Source: Tetrahymena elliotti 4EA
Taxonomy: Eukaryota; Ciliophora; Oligohymenophorea; Hymenostomatida; Tetrahymenidae
DNA: 64,000 nt
Assembly (NCBI GenBank): GCA_000231825.2
Contig: JH720324.1
Coordinates: forward strand, 41,998-105,997
Reading direction: 5' to 3'
In this document: positions 35,950 to 49,100 of the stretch, piece by piece
How the letters are laid out: every line of letters starts with the position of its first letter
Numbering within the stretch: the stretch's first letter is position 1
Notes under the pieces: model-generated
What the model was told of the DNA's origin: nothing
Database searches by the model: none
Seen by the model: only the letters and a program-made list of their open reading frames with translations
Translations under genes and position numbers: made by a program

Positions 35950-38907
35950 TTAATACAAATTACTTTAAATTTAAATTAAAATAATAAAGATTTTCATGTC
36001 TTTCTATCTCATCTAAAACGCCTAGTGCCCCTTCAAATTCAATATTATTTGATCTAATTATTAAAAAATTAAATTTAAAAATAATTTTCAAAAAAAACAA
36101 AGTTTTTTAAATAGTTACAGAAAATCAAGAGTTAGTTCTAAAAGATTTTTTAAGTTTTACAAAACATTAGTGATAAATAAAGCTCCATTACTACTAATTG
36201 AATTTTTCCTGAAATTATTTTGAGTTAATATGCCAATTTAAATATTATAAATTATACCATATTAAGAGCCTTAAATATTTTAGCTTCTTATAATTATTAA
36301 TTGCACTGCAAATTTTTAGTAATCCTAAATCTCCAATTTCATTTTTTCTAAATTAATTTAATAAAATAGATAAAATTCTTAAAAAATGTTTAATTACCCT
36401 AAAACAAGAGTAAGAGACTCTATATTCTGAAAATTTTATATTGCCTATGATAGATAATTAGTTCCTTATACTCCAATATTATTATTCCTAATTAATTTTT
36501 ATAATATATCATAAACATAGTATGCAAATTAATATATTTTACTGTAAATATAAATTTAATTCAGATATTTTTTTCAAGCATTCAAGAGTATTTGGAAGGT
36601 TGCTTAATCCTTCACAGGTTATATCATTTTTTCTAATAATTCAAAAAAAGATAGTTTAATAAAATAAAAATTTCTTTTAATAATTAAATTTATGAAAATT
36701 TAAAATTATAAAATATAAAGAAAGAATTCAAAAAATGCTATTTAATAAATTATCAAAATCGGGGAGTTGTGATTTTTTTTAATTTGAATATTTTATCTCT
36801 CTTTTTTATGATTATCTTCTATAAATTTTCTTGAGAGAGGACTATCTCTAAAAAAATATCTCCCTATTTATATTTTTTAAGGAAGGAAAATTATTAGAAT
36901 TGAAGATAAATATGGAAAATATTCATTTCTAGGGATAAATAACACACTAATTTAAATTCTGAAGGACTTAGAATATAATCTTTTACGCATTCTATAGATT
37001 TATGGTTATGGCAGTTTAATTAAAATCTTATTATAAATTAATTTTGCTTGCTAAAAAGTTATGAAAAATGAATATTCTTACCCTAGTTTTAGTGTTAATT
37101 TTTTCAGTTTTTGCTAGTCTTTAATTGAATTAAAGATGATCTAAGCTCCATTATTAAGAATATTGCAATTACTAATAAATTAAATCAATTTTTAATCTGA
37201 AAAACCTTAACTTAGCTTAAAAAAATTGAATCTGAAATAGTGTTAATAAATAATTTTGTTGATTTTAAATTCAAAAATTAATAATTTATTTTTATAGAGA
37301 TAAATAAATAACAGTTATTACTGGAGGCCTAGGCTTATGTATTTAGCATCAGTTTATTTTTGTATTAGACTTTGAAGGTTAATGATTAATCTATCCTCAA
37401 GGAAAATATCACTTGTTATAAAATTATTTAAGAAAATTTAATTTAAAATGATATATTAATTAATTAAGAAAATACTTTAGCTTAATTTCCAAATTTTCCA
37501 TTTTATTGTATCTTTTAATCACATTTGTAATATTATTAATTCTTTCATCCAAGATCTTATGATTATCACTTTTGAAATATATTAGTTTTTTTTGTTAAAA
37601 ATAATAAGTAAATAAAAAGATATAATAAATAAAAAAATATTTTAAAAACAAAAGATAAAATTAAGAATTAAAATATTTTAATGATTACCTTAAATTTAGA
37701 AATAATTATTAGATATCGTTCTAATTTAACAGTATATTTTCAATAAAATTACATTCTTCATCATTTAAATTGCATCCCCTTAGAATTTATTTTTAAAATA
37801 AAATGAATTCAATCTAATAGAAGAAAAAAATTTCAAAATGATCTTCCATAAATAAAGATTTAATTGATATAATAATTTTGATTGCTAATCTGAACTCTAA
37901 ACTGAATACAACCAGAATCAAAAAATAAGATAGTAGAGTATCTAATTTGACAAAGTTGTATTGTTTTTTTTATTATATTTTTCAATAGTAAATGATAAAA
38001 GATAAAATGAAAGATTACTTTAAGTTAAGTTTTAAATAATTTATTTTGTAGCAATTTTATAAAGCATCATGAATATCTTACATGTTTCTAAAAGATATTT
38101 TCTTCCTACTATTAAAAAGTCAATTTAAATCTTAGATGAATTAAATTATTAAAAAATAATTTTGAAAATCTACTTAAAATTGATTGAGACCTTACTATGA
38201 TTTTGGCATTTTTACAAATCTTCAAAATTAGTGATGAAAACTATTTCATCTTGAATGGGATCAAACCAATTTAATTCACCTATCTAAGAAAGTATATTTA
38301 GTATCTCATTTTCGTTTCTTTTTAAATTTAAATTCTCATTTTCTGACTGGCTAACAAGTTCTAATAATTATTCATAATTATTTTGATAGTTTAACTCATC
38401 TTCTTTGATGATACTCAAAAGTTAATCATTTTAATCATTTTAGTTTGTTCTTAAAATTTCTTTTAATCTATCCTTTTAAGATATTTAATTGTAGAATTGT
38501 ATTGATTATTATTTAGCATCATCTAAAACTTCAAGTTTTATTAGAGTATTTTTCATTATTTCATTAAGTTTATCAAGCAGTTAACTCTTCAAATTTTCAA
38601 AATATTTTACAACTTCTTATTGCTTTTCAACTAATGACCACTCTAGGTTTTTTTCAAGTCTTTCATTAATTTAATCATTATCATCATGAATTGGCCAATT
38701 CTTAAATATTGTTTAATCATCAGATTATAATAAATCTTCTATGTAGATTAGTTTTTAAGAAGATTTTAATTCTAAACATTTAAAGCATTTTATCACCTGA
38801 GAATCATCATTTTTATCTAAGCTTAAAGCAATAAAATTTTTTTTATGAATAGGACATTTTGAGTTCAAAATATCTTTATCTGAAATCTAAGAATTAGTTT
38901 GTTACAT
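35950..38907 (-). CDS. LRR family gene D: zinc motif / coiled coil / exon-encoded LRRs
   Basis: Exon 1 is 38174-38907 (734 nt, phase 2 end). It starts at the ATG at 38907 and encodes KCPIHKKN and IKCFKCL, IFKNWPIHDD and coiled coil. LRR exons include 37690-37788 (GCNLNDEECNFIENILLNQN, 30 residues), about 37333-37416 (a weak unit), about 37100-37190 (ILNNGAQIIFNSIKDQQK), about 36905-36990 (a poor match), 36560-36640, 36400-36490, 36250-36345, 36125-36215, and the terminal-type unit at about 35960-36050 (NNIEFEGALGVLDEIERHEN). The 3' end is unresolved. Several middle units are weak, so the gene may be drifting. Its exon 1 was the source of the fragment at 41830-42649. Confidence 0.68.
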
Positions 38908-39589
38908 TATTATTATTATCTCTTTTCTTTTCTATTTTTACTTTTTAATATTTTTTAATTAATTATCTAAAATTCAATAACTTTTTAGCTGCGTTAATTT
39001 AAATCATGTGATCAATATTGTTAATCTTTCTTTATATTGGGGAAATATCTTTGGATATATCAAAAAATTAGAAAATTAGAGATAAAAGGGTTTTATTTAG
39101 CATTTTTATTTTTTTTGTTTTTAAAATGGAAAAAATTAATTAAAATTAATTGTTTGTTTTTGTTATTTAAAATTAAGGAAAATATTTAATCAATATTTCT
39201 ATCAATTAGTATATTTCATAAAAAAGAAAGCGATATTTATTTTTAAATATAAAGCCAAATTTTGTATGTTCCCATAGATTGTATCAATAAGAAAACTTAG
39301 AAAAAATTAAAATTTTTTATTTAGCGAAATTAATAGGGGGTCTAATCTATTTAATAGGTATAGGATATAAAATTCATTGTAAATAAATAAGTTAATTTTA
39401 TAAAATTAAGAAGAATTTTTTTGAATAGATTTGGAATTTTTTTTTCTCGAGCAAAAAAAATTGATTTTGATAATTTTATGATATTTTTCTTTTTAAAATT
39501 ATATAAATAGAAAAAATAAGTTAGGAATTAACTCTACTCCAATTTTTTTAAATGAAATTCTGGATTTCTCTTAATTTGTTTTGAAATAT
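38908..39589. other. Intergenic region 5' of gene D
   Basis: Contains the upstream region of gene D. The block about 39505-39600 (ACTCCAATTTTTTTAAATG) is similar to about 35440-35520. It is otherwise AT-rich without a gene. Confidence 0.5.
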
Positions 39590-41118
39590 TTGCAAAAAAA
39601 ATTTCTGATTTGCAATCAATCTTTTTTGTAGGTCTATGATTGATTTTTGTTATTATAATTATTATTCTTTTTTCTTGAGTTTTGCTTAATAATCCTTTTA
39701 TTACTCCTCTATCAGCTTATCAAATAATTCTAAATGAAAATCTAAAGCGAAATTTGATTTTTTGTATTAATCTTATAAATTAAAAAAAACATTATTTGTT
39801 ATAATAAATGATGAAATACTTTTATTGTTAATCCAGGTTATAAAATATCCCCAAGTTGATTATTGCAAATGGTCATATTTTAATACAAATTTAGTCTGAT
39901 TAAATTAATTTTACTTATAATATTTTTTATTATTTTTGTCTTATCAATTTTCAAATTTTGGATACATAATTATCCTTTTAATAAAATCTCAAATATTTTG
40001 TTTAATTTTTCATAAAAAAAGTAAAAAAAGGATGAATGCTCCTAAAAATTATATTTTTAAACTAAAACTAACTGAAATATAAATAAATGCTATTTGATTG
40101 TGATAATTACAATTTATTATAATTTAAACTAAAAAGTTTACTTCTTTTGCTATTTCTTAATAGCTAACTATTATTTGAGGGTATTTTACTTATAACTTAG
40201 AGTTATTAATTGTCTTATCACATCTTAAAAAGCATTAGTACCGTAATTGGAAAGAATTTACTCACTCACCTCTGAAAGTAGATATTCCATGAAACCATAC
40301 TTAATTGGTTGCTAAGGCATGTATACTTTGAATACAGTTAAACATTCAGAAGATTGATAGTATTTTTAAAATTTGCTTATAATATGATCAACAAATTCTG
40401 ATATTTTAAATAATGGCCTTTTACATTTATTTTAATAAACTTTAGAATCCAAAAAATGAAGTAAATATTCTATTTGATTAGAATCTTTCAATATTCATCA
40501 GTTACTTGAATTGAAAGTTGCTAAATATCTTTTATTTACTCTAAATACATCTTTATTGATTGCTATTAAGCAATACCCATATACCTAAAAAGCACTTGAT
40601 CTCTGATTTTCTGGAGTTTGATCACTTTTTATGATGGTTTCTAGATATATGGGTTTATTTTTATTACTAGTGGTAATTGGCATAGTTCACTATCTCTGAA
40701 GTTAGTTACTCTTATCACGAAAGTCTTGTAATGACTTTGCTGCTTCATCGAGTTATTCTTGCATTTTTTATTTTTAAGATCTGCCCTAACACTACAAAGA
40801 AATATGTTAGCTGGAGTTCAAATCAGAAGATTATGTGTTGATCTTTTCATTTGCATCATTTCAAACATTTTATAATAAAATATTAGCTCAAAAATAGAAA
40901 CAGATGATATCATTTGCTTATTAGCATGTAGTTAAGGACCAACATTTTCAATTCCATTGGTCTTTTCTATCTTTCTACCATTCAAACTCCTCTAAATCAC
41001 TATCATCTGATTCATAACCTTCTGGTTCCTCTTGCTCTTCAGTAATTTGTATCATTTTCTGAACTGAATTCATCTTTATCTAATTCTCCTTAGTTGATTC
41101 ACTTTTAGCAATATTCAT
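39590..41118 (-). pseudogene. Decayed piggyBac-type transposase gene
   Basis: The minus-strand frame from ATG 41118 has an acidic N-terminus (EEPEGYESDDSDLEEFEW) typical of piggyBac proteins, then several in-frame TGA codons (the first at 40948-40950, two adjacent near 40498-40503). Around 40240-40480 the frame reads EYLLHFLDSK, LFKISEFVDHIISKFQKYY and FKVYMPQQPIKYGFMEYLL. This is the order of the DDE domain (LHF; KI...F..Y; then KQYMP-KP-K-GFK). The first catalytic Asp block, normally just before the YMP-KP motif, is missing (ECLTVFKVYMP). A separate open stretch at about 39590-39905, in another frame, reads like the C-terminal part (STWGYFITWINN ... LDFHLELFDKLIEE). Frames and catalytic region are broken, so it is a relic. 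Family assignment is by motif order only. Confidence 0.6.
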
Positions 41119-41829
41119 CCATTTTTGATAAGGTCTACTTTACAAAAACTAATAAAACTTAACAAGTTTTATATGAAAAACTCAATTAAATTTTTTTTCT
41201 TTAAATAATTAAAAATAATTAGTAAAGTGACACGCTCTGATATTTGTATTTAATCGATTTAAAGAGGAAAATTTGATTATTTCAATAAATATTAACATTG
41301 AAAATATGCTGAAAAGCTAGATTCACTGAATTAAATGTAATTCAGAATCTTATTATCAAAAAAGAAATATTTATAAGTGTAAATAATATAAAGTAAATCT
41401 ATATCCAAAATCAAATAGTTCTTTAAGCATTCTAAATTAATATTCCCCATAAATCAATTTGCTAATGGAAGATTTTTTAATAATACAAATATCAAGCAAT
41501 CATAGAGGAATTTTACTAAATTAAGGGTAAATATATTAGCTTCATTAATTTCTATTTTCATAATAGAATTATTTTCATGAAAAATAAACAAAAATTCTAA
41601 AACTTTTCTCAAAAATAAATTATTCAATAATAAAAAAAATCGTAAAAATAGAAATAAAATTACTCAAAATCAATACTAATTTTTTTAATCTTAAGTTTAC
41701 CCTCATAAAATATCTTGTATTTTTTTTTGGTTAAAATATTTACTTCATTAAAAAATTATAGAGAGTTAACTAGGAATAAATAAAATAATCTAAAGGAAAT
41801 CTAATAACATCTGAATAAAATAAAAAAAA

Positions 41830-42649
41830 GATTTTTATATTTTTTAATTTTCAATCAAGCCTGATTTACTATTTCAAAAATATATCTTCCTTAAATGAAG
41901 ATTTAATTGATAAAATATAGTTTTTATTGCATGGCAGAAGAATAGATAAGGTTAGTATTTTAGCTTTGAATTAAATTAAGAGCCACAAAACAATCAAACT
42001 GACTAGAGCCAGAATATAATAATTAGATAGTTTAAAAAACTTGGGTGTTTTATATTTTTGAATAGCAAATGATAAAAGATAAAATGAAAAATTACTTTAA
42101 GTTAAGTTTTAAATGATTTATTTATTTTGTAGCAATTTTATAAAGCATCGTGAATAGCTTACATTTTATGACCAATTCTTTTCTTCCTATTACTACTACT
42201 GTGAGTGAATTAAATTATTCAAAAATAATTTTGAAAATCTACTTGAAATTGATTGAGATCTTGCTTTGATTTTGGCATTTTTACAAATCACACCAATCAG
42301 TGATAAAAACAATTTGATATTGAATGGGATAAAGCAAATTTAATTGGCCTATCTAAGAAAGTATTTTAAGTATCTCATTTTCACTTCTTAATAAATTTAA
42401 ATACATTAATAAGCTCTAATAATTATTCATGATTCTTTTGATAGTTTAACTCATTTTGTTTGATGATACTCAAAAGTTAATCATTTTAGTTGGTTCTTAA
42501 AATTTCTTTTAGTCTATCTATCCTTTTAAGATATTTAATTGACTTCTATTTAATATCATCTATAGCTTCAAGTTTTTTTAGAGTACTTTTCTTCATTTCA
42601 TTAAGTTTTTCAAATAGCTAACTCTTCAAATTATAAAAATATTTTACAA
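41830..42649 (-). pseudogene. Truncated copy of gene D exon 1 and following intron
   Basis: Direct repeat of about 37800-38625: intron and the coiled-coil two thirds of gene D exon 1 (GAAAATCTACTT, GATTTTGGCATTTTTACAAA and CTAATAATTATTCAT blocks match). The zinc-motif part is absent. At about 42650 the similarity stops abruptly and the sequence becomes that of gene F at about 48165. This fragment therefore forms the downstream part of a chimeric pseudogene. Confidence 0.75.
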
Positions 42650-43949
42650 TGTGCAAATATTTTAGCGCTAAGCTAAAGCTCTTTGTAGATTTTTGGCCCC
42701 TTCAGAAGTAATGTTGTTTCCACTAAAATTTTAAAATTAAATAGAATTTGTTAATTATTTTTTTATGGTTTTTATTTAATGCTTTGTTAATAATTTAATC
42801 AATTTCAAATAGGGCTTTGGTGTGAAAGAATTAAAAGAATATATAAGGTTTGATAATTAATCTAAATACGAGAGATAAAGCTTCAAATTTGTGATGTCTT
42901 TGCATTTATTCAAAGAGTTAACAATATCTTTTGTAACATCATCACCATATTAATGATCTCTAAATTATTTTTTATCAAAAAAAATTATTTTAATTAAAAC
43001 TGATTCAAAAGAGGAGGGAGTTTTTTTACAAAAAAATCAAATATTAGTGAGAAAATTAATAAAATGAAAACTGAAAATTCAATTTCTTTATTAATTATTA
43101 TATTTCAATACAATTTGATTCTAATTTATGTAAATTTATTTTTATTTAAAAAATAAATGTTAAATGAAAAGGTTACGTGAAATCAATCAAGATATTTTTA
43201 AAATTTTAGCATTTTTGTAGATCTTCTAATTGGGTTACTTTTAATTAGGCATCTTCAGAATGATCAAAGAAATCAAGATTTTTAATCATGGAAATTGCTT
43301 AGTCTATTTTTTTTTGATTTTAAATAAAATCAAAATTGTATATGTTTGATTGGCTAATTAAATCTTAAAGAAATTTTTTTGATGGTTAATTTCACTTTCT
43401 TTTAGAATATTTTACAGTATCTCATTCTAAGAAATCTTTTAATTTCCTTTCGTAAGACTGAAAAAAGCTTGACTTTAAGTCTAAGTTGTTGGTTGGTCCC
43501 CAATGTTATTTCTCAAGACTTTTTTAAAAAATTTCTTTTGAGAGACTTAATTATAAAATTTTATTGATTTTTGCTTAATTTCATCTATTCTTTGTAGTTT
43601 TTTTAAAGTTTCCTTTCTCATGACATCTATTTTTTCAATTAACTAAAATTGAAAACTGTCAAAGAATGTTTCTATTTCTTTAGACCTCTATGCATATGAC
43701 CATTAACTTATTTTTTGAAGATTTTCATACAATTAATCATCATCCTTGAATGGCCAATTTTTAAAAATAGTTTAATCATCTGAATTGAGTATATCTTCTA
43801 TCAAAATAGAATATTGTGTCTTGTTGAGATCTAATTTCAAAATTTAAGGATCTTCTTTATTACCTAGATTTAAAACTATAAGATTCAATTTATGAATACT
43901 GCATTTTTAATTCATAAATAGTGAATCAGAGATTTCAGAACTCATTTGA
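42650..43949 (-). pseudogene. LRR family copy E, broken (duplicate of the 5' part of gene F)
   Basis: Copy of about 48165-49519. Exon 1 starts at the ATG at about 43945 (MSSEISDS...KCSIHKLN). Relative to gene F, 12 bases (TGCATGAAATGC) are missing at 43834/43835, which removes exactly the C-x2-C half of the zinc motif. Further along exon 1 a net 7-base deletion (near 43370) shifts the frame, and a TGA follows. Two LRR exons downstream remain recognisable (about 42845-42934, with GDDVTKDIVNSLNKCKDITN, and about 42655-42740). No further LRRs follow, because the copy is fused to the gene D fragment at 42650. A functional product is unlikely. Confidence 0.75.
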
Positions 43950-46181
43950 GACTATGACAAAATTTAAATTTTTTTGAGATTAAATTATTTTTATCAAAGT
44001 TTCGTATTATTTATTATTACTTTTTAAATTAAAAACAGCAAGTAATGTCTAAATAATATTTTAAATTCTACATTAACATTTTTTAAGATAAAAGCTTTAA
44101 AACAATCATGAAAGTTGGAAACAAAGTGTTATTCATAGGAATTTTTTAGCAATCTGATTATTTAATAAAAAGGTGTAAAAAAAATGCATTGAAATTTCAT
44201 AGTTTATATTTCTTTTATTGTTTCTAAAGAAATTATATCTCCACTAATAATAATAGTTCATTTATTTTATAATTTTTTATCAAGTAAGAGCATATCTTAG
44301 ATTAACCATTCAATAATATTTAAAAATCTTATTTAAAGAACATTAGATTATTTGTGATAAAAAATACTAAAGACTGAATTCTCCACTTAGAATAATAGTT
44401 TAATTATTTAGTATTTTCTTATCATGTAAATCATATCTTAGTTTCTTAGATAAGTTATTCAATAACATTTATTGCTACTTAAGAATGATTTTTTTGAGCT
44501 TATTTAAAGAATATTAAGATTATTTCTGAGATAAAACATTAAAAAAATTTAAATTGAGAAAATGAATCTCAATCCCATCATCTTAGAGATTTCTATAAAA
44601 AATAAAAATTATTCGCTTTTTATTATTACTAGTAAAAATAATCAATAATATTGCCAAATCTGCCCTCTATAAATATTTTTAATTAAATATTGTCATTTGT
44701 GATATATTTTTAAACATACAGGGTAAGATATTTATTTTTGAAATGAGAAAAAGAAAATAATTGTTAATATCTATTGAGTATGCAAAGGATATTTGTGTAA
44801 CATAACAAATTAATTTGGTACTATTTATAAAAATAGTGTAATAACATAAGACACTCAGAAGGGATCTCAAACTTTGAACTTTAAAAAGTGTTTTTAAAGA
44901 GAATCTCCATAGTTATCTGATTTACATCTAATCCATAAGTTTCCCTCTATTTAGGGAGAGTACCTTTTTTATCTATTTATCTGGAAAACAAGTAATCCAA
45001 GAAAGATTTATAGAAGTATCTTTCTTTACAAATCAAATAACCTTAAAATATATCAAGATTTTAACTTTAGAACTTTAATCCCTTATCTTAATTCACATAT
45101 TTGAGCTTTCATGTTTGATTTTACTTGCATTGAAGAAATAAGAGGATTTTAATGTTTCATCAAAATCATTCACATAAGATAAAATTATCTTTTTATAAAT
45201 GAATATTAAGTCAAAAACCACAAATTTTTTTAATGCATAGAAAAATGTTAAAAAATCGCATAATGACAAGTAAAAGGTTGAAATATTTACTAATAAATTA
45301 AGCAGAATTATTCAATATTTAATATTTCTACTCATTTGTTAATTTCTATAATAAAATTCTTTTCTATTTACAAAAAATTTTGAAGAATAACACATTCAAA
45401 ATATCGAATCCAAATTAAAATAGTTTTAAATATACACCAAATTTCATTTAATCTAAAATAAAAACTTTTGATGATAAAAACTAAAATCTAATTCGATAAC
45501 TTAGATATGCAATAAAATACTAACTGATCACTATTGTAATTATTCATTACCAATATTAATTAAAAATGTTTGAGATTTAATTATTTTATTTGGCTTCTTT
45601 ATTTCCTTATAATGATTTCTTGAGATAATTTAATTAAAAACACTTTTCTTTTATCAACACAAATTTCTGTCTCTTGCTGGTATTCTTATTTAGTGGTAAG
45701 TGAAATAATAAGATCTTTACAGTAGTATTTATAAATTTAAACTAGATAAACGTTATTATTCTCTTGGTTATATTTTAGCTGATAAAAATAAAAAAATACC
45801 TTAAAAACTAAAAATATTGAGAAATATGCTTCAATAAATAAAATAATATTAATTTTTTTTAATTATTTCTTGTCAGAAAATTTTTAAAAATATGAAAAAA
45901 AGTACATCATTCTTGTGAATAGAAAAATAAAAAATTTTAAAATACAAAATCAAATACTATCATTTTGCAATACTTCTTTAATAGAATTTTTAATAGAAAT
46001 GAAATTCACAGAATAAAATAAACTAATAAATTTACATGAAGAAATTGAAATAAATATAAGTGATAATTCAACTAACTAAAGTTAATAAGTTATCAAATTT
46101 TAAAGAATATTTGTTTTTTTAATTTTATAAGAATGCTTAGTTTATTTTTAAAAACTCTTAAAGCTTCTTTTTTGTTTTGCA
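43950..46181. other. Long intergenic region
   Basis: About 2.2 kb without a supportable gene. It contains a diverged tandem repeat (44240-44550, listed separately) and the 3' flank of LRR gene F. Confidence 0.5.
44240..44550. repeat. Diverged two-copy tandem repeat, about 150-bp unit
   Basis: Units at about 44240-44380 and 44381-44550 share, in order, CTCCACT-A-AATAATAGTT, TTATCA-GTAA, CATATCTTAG, TTCAATAA-ATTT, CTTATTTAAAGAA and AGATTATTT. Several indels separate them. No coding potential. Confidence 0.65.
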
Positions 46182-49100
46182 TCAAATACACACTTCACCT
46201 ATATTTATATAAAAGTGAATTTTGTTAAGTTATTAGTTAATGCATACTAAATAAGTTTTACATGATCTAGTAAGTGATTTATTGAGCAAATCGATCTAAT
46301 TTCTGAAAGCAATTTAGTTGTCTTAATCAATTCTATTAGACCTAATTGATATGTAAAGTTATTATTCACTAAATAAACTCATTTAAATATTTGTTTAAAT
46401 GGATAAATAATAAAATTACTTTAAATTTAAATAAAGATCTTAAATGCTTTCATTTTTTTCTACTTCACTTATTAGACTAAAACCTCCTTCGTTTCCTATA
46501 GAATTTATCCTAAGTAATTATTTGAATAATGATTTATTTGATATCTCCAAATTAAAAAATATACTAAAAGTCAAGAATAAGTTTCTAAAGACTTTTTAAA
46601 TTTTATAAAACTCCAGCAATATTTTAAGCTCCTCTATTACTTATCTTGTTAATCCTGTACAATAATTTAAAAAAATAGGTTTAAAAAATTAAAAAAATAT
46701 TTTATTTTACCAAAAATAGAGTTCTAATTCTGCAATGCTTTTATATTTAGATATTGCATTTGATATACACAAAGCTCCTTCATCCGTAATTTAATTATTT
46801 CTGATCAGAAAATTCATAAGAAATCAAATTAATAATTAAACAAGTTTTTGATTGAGAAAGAAAAATAATTTAAATTTAGAATGATGAATGATTATTAGTT
46901 ACCCTAAAACCAGAACAAGAGATATTATATTCTTATGATATTAGATTGCTTTTGATAGATAATTCACTCCAATGTCATCAATTTTATTATTTCTGGTTGA
47001 TCAAAAAAATATTATTATTATGAGCTAATTCATCAATAAATATTTATTACTGTAAATATATTTCCAAATTAGTTATTTTCTCAAAGTTTTAAAGAGCATT
47101 TGCTAGATAACTAACTCCCTCACTGCTAACATCATTTTCACTAATAAATTATTTTATAATGATTATTATCAGAATAATGTATTTTAAATATACAAAATCT
47201 AAATATTTAATGAGGCTAGATTTTCATAATTTTTAATTGCGTTTGAAATACTACAGACTCCTGCATCACCAATTTTATTCTTTCTAATATTTATAAAACA
47301 TTTTTAAATTGAAAGATGGCTTAAAGAAAAATTCAATCAAGAAACATATAAAATGATTAATAAATACCCAAGTAATAGCTATAATTAAGAGAGCTTTTTG
47401 AGCTCTTTTATTGCCTTAGAAATATGCTCAGCTCCCTCAAAATCAATATGGTTTTCTCTAATTTAATACAAATCAAATCAATGTTTTTATTTTAATCAAA
47501 TATTTACTCCAATTATAGTATTAAATCTGTTAGTCTTGGTTAACTCTTAATTGTGTTTGCAATTACTTTAACTCCATTTTTACCTATTTCACAACCACTA
47601 ATAAAAAGTGAATTAATTTTATGAAAAATAAATAAGAATATTTCATAATCAAAATAGCAAAAGAAAAGTGGTTATTTTAAATGATTAAGTGGAAATAAAT
47701 AACCTACTTTAGATAAAGACCAAGGAATTTGATATTTTTATAATGCTAGATTAGACTTTGAATGCTTATTATACCTTCAATTCCAATATTGTTTTTACTA
47801 TTTAGATTAGGGCAAGAATTAGACAATGAATTTCAATTTAAAAAATATACTCTAATGAAAACTCAAATCTGCTTATATTTTCATATTTTTCTATTGAATT
47901 TATAATTTTTTCTACTCCTTCAAATCCAATTTAATTGTTACTAATATTTTATTAAAAATAATAGAAATATTAACATTAATTATCATCTTGTAAAAAATAT
48001 ACTCTAGATAAAGAACTAAACTATTTATATTTTGATAATTTGAAATTGCGTTTCCCATGTATATAGCTCCCTCATTTTCTATGTGATTATCTCTAAATAT
48101 ATTTTAAATAAAATAACTCAATATCATTCTACAAAATAAAAAATCAACATTAAGTTTATTTCTAAAGTGCAAATATTTTTATGCCTAACTAGAGTACTTT
48201 ATAAATCTTTAGCTCCTTGAGAAGTTATGTCATTTCCACTTAAGTAATTTAAAAAAAGAAGAAGACTATAATACATTTTTATGATATTTATTAAATAGAA
48301 ATATTATTCATTCTTTATTCAAATTTTTTCGCTCCATTTTTTAATTAATTTATTGGTGCAAAAAAAGAATCTTTTGTATAACAAATAATTTTAAAAATTG
48401 AAGAGGAATAATAAATAAGAAATACGAAAGATAAAGTTTCAAATCAGTTATGTCTTTGCATTTATTTAAAGCCTCAGCTATATCTTTTGTTGCTTAGTCG
48501 CCATGTTTGTGATCTCTAAATAATATTTTTCAAAAGTTAAGATTTAATTTCAATTTCTTAAACAGTGAAAAGAGAGTAATACTCTATCAAATAAATAAAA
48601 TCTATTTTAAATCAAAACCATAAAAAGAGTCAAATGTTAAGTAAAGTAAATTTCGTTTAATCAAGTATGTTGAATAAATATTTATTTTGATAAATTTGGA
48701 TGTAATTTAAAATATGTTATTGATGAATTACGTGAAATCAATTAAAATCTTTTAAAAATTGGAGCACTTATGGAGATCATCTAATTTTGTGATTAGAATT
48801 TCTTTATCTTCTGAGTGATCAAAGAAGTCCAGATCATTAATTTATGAAAAGATTTAGTCTAATTTGTTTTGATTTTTAATGAGATCAAAGTCGTATTTAT
48901 TTGATTGGCTGATTAAGTCTTATAAAATTTAATAATTAGATTTGTAGTTAATTTCACTTTCTTTTAGAATATTTTAGAGCATCTCATTTTGTGAAATCTT
49001 TTAATTTCCTCTCGTAATATTGAAAATAGCTTAACTTTAAGTCCTTATTGTTGGTTGCTCTTCAACTTTTATTCTTAAAGCTTTTTTTAGCTTTTCTTTT

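Noticed and set aside
40240..40960. Possibility that TGA is read as an amino acid in the frame at 40240-41118
   Set aside because: All other genes in the window end cleanly at TGA and none needs TGA readthrough. The frame also lacks a catalytic block, so decay is the simpler explanation.
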